Positions 1 to 5,548 of a DNA stretch of 9,701 nucleotides are shown piece by piece (the stretch's first letter is position 1; every line of letters begins with the position of its first letter). The DNA comes from Candidatus Saccharibacteria bacterium UBA5170 (GTDB lineage Bacteria; Patescibacteriota; Saccharimonadia; Saccharimonadales; Saccharimonadaceae), in assembly GCA_002413425.1 (NCBI GenBank), contig DHWY01000003.1, forward strand, positions 306,438-316,138, written 5' to 3'. Both the position numbers and the translations under genes were made by a program. Below the pieces are notes generated by a model that worked only from the letters and a program-made list of their open reading frames with translations, ran no database searches and was not told where the DNA came from.

Positions 1-921
1 CTCGTGATTGGGGCAGTGGTTTTGGGTGGTGTTGTGATTGACGGTCTAACAGATAGCAAAAAGCTGACAAAAAAACGACGCGAAGAATTAGATGTCGTCA
101 TTCGACAGCAGGCCAAAGGCATTGGCCTGGGGTGGGTACACGCCGAGGAGCTTGATCGCATTGGATTGTCGGCGGCGTTAGTGCTGGCAACTAAGCGAGC
201 GGTCGAACAAGTGAAGGTACCGTATCATGAAATTATTATTGATGGTACTGTTAACTTTCTTAAAGACACAACCAAAGGCTCGTATGTGGCAACACTGAAA
301 AAAGCCGACTTGTTAATACCGAGTGTCTCGGCGGCGTCGATTGTCGCTAAGGTAGCCAGGGACGCTTACATGACCGAGCAAGATATGATCTACCCAGGCT
401 ACGGCTTTCATAGTCACGTCGGCTACGGTACGGCAGCTCATATTGCGGCTATTAATAAATTCGGCGTGACGCCGCAACACCGACTCTCTTTCGCACCACT
501 TCAGAAATACGCAAAAAAAGATACGATACCATATAATCCTCAATGCAAAGAACCGTCCTTTGCAAACAAAGTATTACGGACAAGTAAAGGCATCGGTGAT
601 GTGGCCGAAAATGAAGTCGCGCAATATCTTGTGCGTGCTGGCCACGATATTATTGACCGTAACTGGAAAACAAAGTTCTGCGAAATTGATATTGTGTCAA
701 AAAAAGACGCCTTGGTATATTTTACAGAAGTGAAGTATCGTCGCCAGCCGGGTCAAGGCGGTGGCTTGGCGGCAATTACACCTTCTAAGTTGCGACAAAT
801 GAAATTTGCAGCTGAATTCTATGTGTTGGCAAATAAATTATCAGGTACTGATATGCGGCTAGCGGCAGCGGCAGTAACCGGTGAACCACCCGAAGTCGAA
901 ACTTTTTTAGAGGTCGAGTAG
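1..921 (+). CDS. rnhB: Ribonuclease HII fused to a C-terminal YraN (UPF0102) nuclease-like domain, 5'-truncated by the window edge
   Basis: RNase HII cleaves RNA embedded in DNA, including single ribonucleotides, during repair and replication in the cytoplasm. The frame is open from base 1, so the gene starts upstream. The GTG at 4 is not the real start, because the preceding codon already continues the family's GP-(V/L)-V-A-A-V strand. The N-terminal DExG motif with the first two catalytic acids is therefore outside the window. Numbering from the codon at 4, the visible RNase HII part (about 1-170) has GLTDSKKL (14-21), the catalytic Asp80 in IIIDGTVNF, Asp120 in SIVAKVARD, and the typical GYGFHSHVGYGT and HRLSFAPL ends. 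A second domain (about 195-293) matches YraN: G-D-V-A-E-N-E-V-A-x-Y-L, RN at 219-220, CEIDIV (Glu227, Asp229) and TEVKYR (Glu242, Lys244), a PD-(D/E)xK-like core. The first residue of the usual GEID motif is Cys here. The gene ends in TAG and overlaps the convergent aminopeptidase gene by 15 bp. The domain calls are firm; the role of YraN is not well established. Confidence 0.93.
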   Translation, partial: LVIGAVVLGGVVIDGLTDSKKLTKKRREELDVVIRQQAKGIGLGWVHAEELDRIGLSAALVLATKRAVEQVKVPYHEIIIDGTVNFLKDTTKGSYVATLKKADLLIPSVSAASIVAKVARDAYMTEQDMIYPGYGFHSHVGYGTAAHIAAINKFGVTPQHRLSFAPLQKYAKKDTIPYNPQCKEPSFANKVLRTSKGIGDVAENEVAQYLVRAGHDIIDRNWKTKFCEIDIVSKKDALVYFTEVKYRRQPGQGGGLAAITPSKLRQMKFAAEFYVLANKLSGTDMRLAAAAVTGEPPEVETFLEVE

Positions 922-3429
922 TACTGCGCATACCGCAGGACCGTCACGTTCTATGAGTTCAACTCGACCCTCAATCTCACTGATACCCATAGTAATGACA
1001 CGCGTTAGCGCTGGGACGTCTTTCATTGGCGTAAAGAAGTCGATGTATTCTTGTAGTTGCGGGCGAGTCGTCAACGCACCAGCGCTGTAGCGAGGATAGT
1101 CGTCGTAGCTTTTATCGCCAGCAAACGTGTCAATCACCCATTGCCAGTTGTCGCGGATCCATTGCCACGATTGGTCGCGGCTTTCGCGACCACGAATGAG
1201 GTAGACAAACCAACGAGCCGCATCTTGGGGACGGACAACTTCGACATTTTTGATACTGTCGAGCAATTCGGCGATTTTGTGCGGCAATCTCGTACTAGTG
1301 ACACCGACACAAATGTCCTGTCGTAATTCACCAGATTGTGATGATACGTAACGTGCCAACAAATCACTGACAATTGTTTCGTCACCGTATCGCACGACGG
1401 CGCTAATAATCAGTGGTCGTAACTCGGCATCAATATCCTCGAGCTTCGACTGGCTATAAATTGCTTTGGCGGTATCGATTACTTCTTGGTTTTCGCCGTA
1501 CAGCACTATGCTGATTACTGTGGCGCGAAGTTTGGTATCGTCTTCGCTTTCATTCGGTCGAGCAGTCCACCCGAGGCGTCGGTATTGAGCGCTGGCAATA
1601 TCCGCCGAAAAAGCGCGTAGCTTTTGTTCTGCCTGCTTGTCATCTTCGACAAATTTACGCAGTTCAGCCAGGGCCATTGCAATAATTGTCCACACCTGTT
1701 CGCTTGTCTCGTCGCGGTAGGCCCGAATCAGGTCGATTAATTGGACACTTTGCAAGATACCGCCGCGGGCCAGAAGGGTCGACTCGTCGAGGAGCTGGAC
1801 ACGGTCAACCGGTGACATAATGCCAGCTGAAATATCATTGACGAGTTGGTGAAGCAAACCTGCGTCGTAATGTGCGATAAAGTGGGCGGTGTCGTCAACA
1901 TTCAGGCGTAAAGCCGAGGTGGAGTGGCGCTGCGCGGTAATTGTTTTGGTCGTCATAAGCTTTGGCAGTTCGTCATCAGCTGCATTGATTGGAATCGGCC
2001 ACAGGGCATCGGACGGCATGTGTGGTCCCATAAAGAATTGTTCTTGAGTCAGTGTGACGACTTCATTCTCCTTAGTAACATGAACGACGGGGAAACCAGG
2101 TTGTGATATCCAGGTGTTCATGAGCGTTGCAACATCTTTACCACTGGCCTTGGCGATGGCTTTCCACAGATCATCGCCTTCTGTGTTGCCGTAGGTATGG
2201 TCACGAAAGTACTGTTTGAGCCCTGCCTGGAATGATTGGTCGCCAACGTAGTATTGCAACATACGTAGTAGGCGGGCGCCCTTTGCATAGACAATTGCAC
2301 CGTCAAATAAGCTACTGATTTCGTCTGGATGGTTCACGTCAATTTGCACCGACTGAACGCCATCAATACTATCTCGTCTGAGTGCCATAATACTTTCATT
2401 CGTGGCGAAGTCCAGCCAGATATTCCATTCGGGATGAAGGGCGTCAACCGCCACGTATTCCATGAGCGTCGCAAAACTTTCGTTCAGCCAAAGATTATTC
2501 CACCATTTCATCGTTACTAAATTACCAAACCACTGATGAGCAAGTTCGTGGGCGATGACAGTGGCAATATATTGCCGGCTGCTAATACTGGTTGTCTGTG
2601 GATCAGCTAAAAGCGCAATCTCGCGGTACGTAATCAGTCCCCAGTTTTCCATAGCTCCAGACGAGAAGTCGGGCAAAGCAATATGGTCTGATTTTGGGAG
2701 TGGGTAGGGGGTATCAAAATATTCTTCATAAAATTCAATTGATCGAACGGCAATATCAAGTGCGAAATCAAGACTGGCCGGAGCTTGAGCGGGGGTTGCC
2801 CACACGTTGACCTCGACGCCTTTGTTTGTTTGAGCGGTTTTTCGGTGAAGTTCGCCAGTCACCCAGGCCAACAAGTAGGTGCTCATACGAGGAGTTGTTT
2901 CGAAAGCTGTCACTAGCAGGGCGTCTTCGACGATTTGGGTTTTGATTGGCATATTGCCTAGCACGGTAACATTTTGTTCGGTCGTAAGTGTCACACCGAA
3001 AGTTGCCTTGGCTTCCGGTTCGTCAATACAGGGAAAGACCTCACGGGCGTGATGGCTTTCAAATTGCGTGGCCAGCAGTTCCTTTTTGATACCCTCGTGC
3101 TCAAAGTAGCACGGGTACAGTCCGTGCATGGCATCGGTAATAGTTCCGCTAAAAGCGATGACTGTGACATGTTTGCCAGACGACAGGTCAGGATGGGCAA
3201 TATGCAACTCATCGTTATCGCTGACCGCAAAATCAGCCGCTTTGCCATCAAGTGTGACGGACGCAATAGTCAGTTCTTTGGCATGAAGTACTATATGGCT
3301 AGCATCAGCCAACAGTGTGCCATAAAGTGTGACAATTCCCGCGAATTGTCGCTTGGTTCGGCTTAGTGTTAGGGAGAGTTGATAATGTTCGGGGACGAAT
3401 TGTGTGATTAGGCGAGGTACTGTTTGCAT
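907..3429 (-). CDS. pepN: M1-family zinc metallo-aminopeptidase (PepN / puromycin-sensitive aminopeptidase type)
   Basis: This enzyme removes N-terminal residues from peptides. It has no signal peptide, so it should act in the cytoplasm on proteasome/Clp products or imported peptides. The 840 residues are full length for the family. Visible landmarks are the exopeptidase motif GAMEN at 258-262, the zinc site HELAH at 294-298 with the third ligand Glu317 (NESF) 18 residues later, and the catalytic Tyr381 in the IVYAKGARLLRML segment. The order is an N-terminal beta domain (1-190), the catalytic gluzincin domain (190-430), a small beta domain (about 430-510) and a helical ERAP1_C-like domain to the end. 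The ATG at 3427-3429 is the natural start because the canonical N-terminus begins immediately. It lies 6 nt after an extended -10 box, with no Shine-Dalgarno. The gene is monocistronic in view and divergent from the secreted nuclease. The pepN symbol is used in the broad M1 sense; the sequence style is nearer to ERAP/PSA than to E. coli PepN. Confidence 0.95.
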   Translation of the reverse strand: MQTVPRLITQFVPEHYQLSLTLSRTKRQFAGIVTLYGTLLADASHIVLHAKELTIASVTLDGKAADFAVSDNDELHIAHPDLSSGKHVTVIAFSGTITDAMHGLYPCYFEHEGIKKELLATQFESHHAREVFPCIDEPEAKATFGVTLTTEQNVTVLGNMPIKTQIVEDALLVTAFETTPRMSTYLLAWVTGELHRKTAQTNKGVEVNVWATPAQAPASLDFALDIAVRSIEFYEEYFDTPYPLPKSDHIALPDFSSGAMENWGLITYREIALLADPQTTSISSRQYIATVIAHELAHQWFGNLVTMKWWNNLWLNESFATLMEYVAVDALHPEWNIWLDFATNESIMALRRDSIDGVQSVQIDVNHPDEISSLFDGAIVYAKGARLLRMLQYYVGDQSFQAGLKQYFRDHTYGNTEGDDLWKAIAKASGKDVATLMNTWISQPGFPVVHVTKENEVVTLTQEQFFMGPHMPSDALWPIPINAADDELPKLMTTKTITAQRHSTSALRLNVDDTAHFIAHYDAGLLHQLVNDISAGIMSPVDRVQLLDESTLLARGGILQSVQLIDLIRAYRDETSEQVWTIIAMALAELRKFVEDDKQAEQKLRAFSADIASAQYRRLGWTARPNESEDDTKLRATVISIVLYGENQEVIDTAKAIYSQSKLEDIDAELRPLIISAVVRYGDETIVSDLLARYVSSQSGELRQDICVGVTSTRLPHKIAELLDSIKNVEVVRPQDAARWFVYLIRGRESRDQSWQWIRDNWQWVIDTFAGDKSYDDYPRYSAGALTTRPQLQEYIDFFTPMKDVPALTRVITMGISEIEGRVELIERDGPAVCAVLLDL

Positions 3430-3472
3430 CCCTCTATTGTAGCAGAGGGTCGGTGTGCCAATCTATCCCTCT
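3428..3472. repeat. Short repeats in the divergent promoter (ATCCCTCT direct repeat, CCCTCT/AGAGGG inverted repeat)
   Basis: ATCCCTCT occurs at 3428-3435 and again at 3465-3472, 37 bp apart. The complement AGAGGG at 3444-3449 makes a 6-bp inverted repeat with 3430-3435, around an 8-nt loop that contains the aminopeptidase -10 box. The second direct copy falls where the -35 of the opposite gene would be. It could be a shared operator or coincidence in a 71-bp region. Confidence 0.35.
3436..3444 (-). promoter_or_regulatory. Extended -10 promoter of the M1 aminopeptidase gene, placed for a leaderless mRNA
   Basis: On the minus strand the bases read TGCTACAAT: a TG-n extended -10 followed by TACAAT, 5/6 to consensus. 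The hexamer ends 6 nt before the ATG, so the usual start of transcription would be the A of the start codon. I see no convincing -35; TTGGCA lies upstream but with a spacer of only 14 bp. No purine-rich ribosome site fits in the 6-nt gap (AGAGGG touches the ATG). Confidence 0.65.
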
Positions 3473-3488
3473 TTAGCTGACGAGCGTG

Positions 3489-3494
3489 CATAAT
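3489..3494 (+). promoter_or_regulatory. -10 box of the secreted nuclease gene, placed for a leaderless mRNA
   Basis: CATAAT (5/6 to TATAAT) ends 6 nt before the ATG at 3501, the same geometry as the divergent gene. No -35 match was seen at 16-18 bp spacing. If this promoter is real, the upstream in-frame GTG at 3486 lies before the transcription start and cannot be the start codon. Confidence 0.5.
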
Positions 3495-3500
3495 AGACGT

Positions 3501-4208
3501 ATGGCTAATGTTTATCGCAGACGACGTATAGTAACGGCGATAATATCGCTGATTATTTTAGGTATGGCACTTGTTATCAACCAACCTGCCTCGCAACCCA
3601 TAGCCAAAACGCCGACAGCACAATCAGCCTCGGATAGTACGACGACGTCCCCAGCGATTAAAGCTCTGCAGGCACTTAAAATAAAGGGTCGCGCTCCAAA
3701 AACTAATTATACGCGTGAACAGTTTGGTGCTGGATGGACGACTCTCCAGGGTTGCGATACGCGTAACATCATCTTAAACCGCGATCTTACGAACGTGCAG
3801 ATTGACGAGAGCTGTAATGTCACTCAGGGCACGCTCAACGACCCCTATACCGGCAAGATAATAACTTTTGTGCGTAGCAGCGCGACGAGTGGCGATGTCC
3901 AGATTGATCATGTCGTGGCACTTTCAGACGCCTGGCAAAAAGGTGCCCAACAACTTTCCAAAGACAAACGGATTGAACTGGCCAATGACCCGCTTGAGCT
4001 CCTGGCTGTTGATGGTCCGGCCAATCAGCAGAAATCTGACGGAGACGCCGCAACCTGGTTGCCGCCGAATAAAGCCTTTCGTTGTCAGTATGTGACGCGG
4101 CAGATTGCGGTCAAGCAAAAATACAATTTTTGGGTGACTCAAGCAGAGCATGACGCAATGTCAGCTGTACTACAAAGCTGTCCAGAACAAACATTGCCTA
4201 AAGCCTAG
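3501..4208 (+). CDS. Secreted or membrane-anchored HNH endonuclease family protein (DUF1524 / GmrSD C-terminal type)
   Basis: This is a predicted 235-residue DNA/RNA nuclease of the HNH fold. The N-terminus has a basic stretch (YRRRR, 5-9) followed by a hydrophobic helix (about 10-26) and a Ser/Thr/Pro/Ala-rich linker (28-52), so it is exported or signal-anchored; there is no lipobox Cys. The core from about 60 carries the family's conserved blocks: GCDTRN (84-89), LNDPYTGK (112-119), QIDHVVALSDAW (134-145) with the HNH Asp136-His137, NDPLELLAVDGPANQQK (162-178), DAATWLPPNKAFRC (182-195) and VKQKYNFWVT (204-213). Four cysteines (85, 105, 195, 227) would suit disulphides outside the cell. The same block order is, from memory, common in secreted actinobacterial proteins. 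I chose ATG 3501 over GTG 3486 because it follows the -10 box and gives a clean signal sequence. Substrate and secretion are inferred; the domain is clear. The gene ends in TAG, just inside the nusA promoter region. Confidence 0.88.
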   Translation: MANVYRRRRIVTAIISLIILGMALVINQPASQPIAKTPTAQSASDSTTTSPAIKALQALKIKGRAPKTNYTREQFGAGWTTLQGCDTRNIILNRDLTNVQIDESCNVTQGTLNDPYTGKIITFVRSSATSGDVQIDHVVALSDAWQKGAQQLSKDKRIELANDPLELLAVDGPANQQKSDGDAATWLPPNKAFRCQYVTRQIAVKQKYNFWVTQAEHDAMSAVLQSCPEQTLPKA

Positions 4209-4222
4209 TTGCGTAGTATACT
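4194..4222 (+). promoter_or_regulatory. Sigma70-type promoter of nusA overlapping the end of the nuclease gene
   Basis: TTGCCT (4194-4199, 4/6 to TTGACA) and TATACT (4217-4222, 5/6) are separated by 17 bp. Transcription would start near 4229, giving a leader of about 65 nt before the nusA ATG. The -35 lies within the last codons of the nuclease gene. Confidence 0.6.
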
Positions 4223-4224
4223 AC
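4213..4224. repeat. Perfect 12-bp palindrome over the nusA -10 box
   Basis: GTAGTATACTAC is its own reverse complement and contains the entire TATACT hexamer. A regulator dimer bound here would block RNA polymerase. No regulator is known from this window. Confidence 0.4.
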
Positions 4225-4246
4225 TGATAGTACATTGCATTTCGTC

Positions 4247-4267
4247 GGCCGGCAGGTCGGCTTTTTT
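4247..4267 (+). terminator. Intrinsic terminator-like hairpin in the nusA leader
   Basis: A stem of six pairs (4247-4252 with 4257-4262, four of them G-C and two G-U) closes a CAGG loop and runs into a T-tract at 4262-4267. It can terminate the upstream nuclease transcript. Because it lies downstream of the predicted nusA start site (about 4229), it would also sit in the nusA leader as a possible attenuator. Confidence 0.6.
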
Positions 4268-4280
4268 CATAAGAAATCAA

Positions 4281-4285
4281 AGGAG
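4281..4285 (+). promoter_or_regulatory. Shine-Dalgarno site of nusA
   Basis: AGGAG lies 8 nt before the ATG at 4294. It is the only well-spaced ribosome binding site seen at a gene start in this window and fits a transcript with a real 5' leader. Confidence 0.8.
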
Positions 4286-4293
4286 AAACCACT

Positions 4294-5418
4294 ATGGATG
4301 AGATCAATATTAAACAACTAACTCTTGCGGTACGAACAATTGCCGAAGAGAAGAACCTACCCGAAGAGACTGTTTTGTCTATTATCGAACAAGCAATCGC
4401 CGCCGCATGGCGTCGAGATAACGGCGAACGCGATCAGGAAGTCCGTAGTGAGCTGAATGTGAACGACGGAACCGCTAGCGTTTTCGTTGCCCGTGAAGTT
4501 GTCGAAGAGGTTGGTAGTGATGCTCTCGAAATTAGCCTAAAAGACGCAAAAAAGGTTAAAAAAGACGCTGTCCTAGGTGATATTATTGAGGAAAAACACG
4601 AAGTAACCAGTTTTGGTCGTGTTGCCGCCCAAACTGCGAAGCAGGTCGTATTACAGCGTCTTCGCGAAGCAGAGCGTGAAGTCGTACTCGAAGAATATGA
4701 GGACAAAATCGGTACGGTTGTGAACGGAATCGTTCAACGCGTCGAACCTCGGGTTATTCGTGTCGAGCTTGGTAAAGCTAGCGGAATCATTCCACAGAGC
4801 GAACAGATTCAAGGCGAATTTTATAGCGTCGGCAGTCGCATTAAAGTCTTCATTAAAGACATTGAACGCGATAACCGCGGTCCGCAACTTATTCTGAGTC
4901 GTGCCAACGAACAATTTGTTGAATATCTTTTTCGTCAGGAAGTCCCAGAGCTTGAAGCTGGTGCAGTTGAGATTAAGGCTATCGCTCGTGAAGCTGGTCG
5001 CCGCACGAAACTGGCTGTCGCTAGCACGGTTCCGGGCGTTGATCCTGTCGGAACCTTTGTTGGCGGACATGGAACGCGTGTCCAGGCAGTTATGAATGAA
5101 ATTGGTGATCAAGAAAAAATTGACATCATTACGTTTGACGAAAGTACTGAGCAGTTCATCAAAAATGCACTTAGTCCTGCGGAAGTTGCCCGAGTATCTA
5201 TTAATGAAAAAGATAAACGAGCCACTGTCTATGTCAACGAAGACCAGCAATCGATAGCAATTGGTCGTGCTGGACAGAACGTTCGTCTTGCCAGCCGTTT
5301 AACTGGCTATGAGCTTGATATTGAGCAGGCGCTTCCAACAAAAGCCGCCCCACAGGCTCCAAAGAAGAATATTGAAGATAGTCTTCTCGATGCTGTTGAA
5401 GAATCTAGCAAAGAGTAA
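4294..5418 (+). CDS. nusA: Transcription termination/antitermination factor NusA
   Basis: NusA binds RNA polymerase and nascent RNA, promoting pausing and intrinsic termination and taking part in antitermination complexes. The 374 residues show the N-terminal polymerase-binding domain (about 1-125, with ETVLSIIEQAIAAAWRRD), an S1 domain (about 135-203, IGTVVNGIVQRVEPRVIRVEL to LILSRA), KH1 (about 232-280, DPVGTFVGGHGTRVQAVMNE with the GxxG loop as GGHG) and KH2 (about 300-344, IAIGRAGQNVRLASRLTGYELDI). A short acidic tail follows. The C-terminal AR repeats of E. coli NusA are absent, as in many bacteria. The usual partners rimP and infB are not adjacent: the upstream neighbour is the HNH nuclease and the downstream one clpC. 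A promoter and a terminator-like hairpin precede its Shine-Dalgarno, hinting at autoregulation. The gene ends in TAA. Confidence 0.97.
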   Translation: MDEINIKQLTLAVRTIAEEKNLPEETVLSIIEQAIAAAWRRDNGERDQEVRSELNVNDGTASVFVAREVVEEVGSDALEISLKDAKKVKKDAVLGDIIEEKHEVTSFGRVAAQTAKQVVLQRLREAEREVVLEEYEDKIGTVVNGIVQRVEPRVIRVELGKASGIIPQSEQIQGEFYSVGSRIKVFIKDIERDNRGPQLILSRANEQFVEYLFRQEVPELEAGAVEIKAIAREAGRRTKLAVASTVPGVDPVGTFVGGHGTRVQAVMNEIGDQEKIDIITFDESTEQFIKNALSPAEVARVSINEKDKRATVYVNEDQQSIAIGRAGQNVRLASRLTGYELDIEQALPTKAAPQAPKKNIEDSLLDAVEESSKE

Positions 5419-5437
5419 ATAAACGTACGATAATAAG

Positions 5438-5464
5438 CTAGCACTCTCTTGACCCGAGTGCTAG
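5438..5464. promoter_or_regulatory. CIRCE operator (HrcA binding site) of clpC
   Basis: The 9-nt arm CTAGCACTC (5438-5446) and its exact complement GAGTGCTAG (5456-5464) flank a 9-nt spacer. This matches the CIRCE consensus TTAGCACTC-N9-GAGTGCTAA except at the outermost two positions, T to C at the 5' end and A to G at the 3' end, which keep the symmetry. The element overlaps the -35 and part of the spacer of the clpC promoter, as expected for repression by HrcA that is relieved by heat shock. hrcA itself is not in the window. Followed by TTTT, the 9-bp stem might also help end the nusA transcript. Confidence 0.9.
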
Positions 5465-5476
5465 TTTTGCTATACT
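5449..5476 (+). promoter_or_regulatory. Main (heat-shock) clpC promoter inside CIRCE
   Basis: TTGACC (5449-5454) and TATACT (5471-5476) are 16 bp apart, with a TG-n extended -10 (TGC at 5468-5470). Both hexamers are 5/6 to consensus. The -35 lies in the CIRCE spacer. The start would be near 5483, leaving a leader of about 66 nt. Confidence 0.8.
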
Positions 5477-5493
5477 AGATACAGTAATGTACA

Positions 5494-5508
5494 TGCTATA
5501 TATATAAT
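5494..5508 (+). promoter_or_regulatory. Additional AT-rich -10-like boxes upstream of clpC
   Basis: TGCTATATA (extended -10 form, hexamer 5497-5502) is followed directly by a perfect TATAAT at 5503-5508. No good -35 is seen for either. They may be a secondary constitutive promoter or chance matches in an AT-rich leader. Confidence 0.3.
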
Positions 5509-5512
5509 ACGC

Positions 5513-5542
5513 TTGCACATTTACCACGGGAGGATAGATAAT
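5513..5542 (+). promoter_or_regulatory. Possible second clpC promoter with leaderless spacing
   Basis: GATAAT (5537-5542, 5/6) ends 6 nt before the ATG at 5549, as for the other genes here. A weak TTGCAC (5513-5518) lies 18 bp upstream of it. A start here would escape CIRCE control. A GGGAGG at 5528-5533 lies inside this stretch but is about 15 nt from the ATG, long for a Shine-Dalgarno site. Confidence 0.35.
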
Positions 5543-5548
5543 AATAGT

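Noticed and set aside
924..938. CTGCG / CGCAG hairpin between the convergent genes as a terminator
   Set aside because: The stem is only 5 bp, lies within the aminopeptidase coding end, and has no T-run on either strand.
2974..3366. A 130-codon open frame antisense to the aminopeptidase gene
   Set aside because: The minus-strand protein is a complete M1 enzyme across this stretch, and the plus-strand product shows no domain.
3486..3500. GTG at 3486 as an upstream start of the HNH nuclease gene
   Set aside because: It lies inside or upstream of the -10 box, lacks a ribosome site and adds only five residues before a clean signal sequence starting at ATG 3501.
3513..3580. Twin-arginine (Tat) export signal in the HNH nuclease
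   Set aside because: The basic run RRRR is present, but the conserved S-R-R-x-F-L-K context is not. A Sec signal or anchor is the simpler reading.
4651..5250. A 199-codon open frame antisense to nusA
   Set aside because: The opposite strand is an unmistakable NusA with all domains. The antisense product has no recognisable motif, and no promoter or ribosome site was seen for it.
5444..5456. CtsR operator at clpC
   Set aside because: Only one GGTCAA-like half site exists (complement of TTGACC, which is the -35). The tandem second heptamer is missing.
5487..5507. Six-codon upstream open frame (MYMLYI) in the clpC leader
   Set aside because: It has no ribosome site, lies in an AT-rich tract where such short frames arise by chance, and shows no link to a regulatory hairpin.
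5513..5548. TTG at 5513 as the clpC start
   Set aside because: The added 12 residues do not resemble ClpC N-termini, while ATG 5549 begins the family alignment directly.
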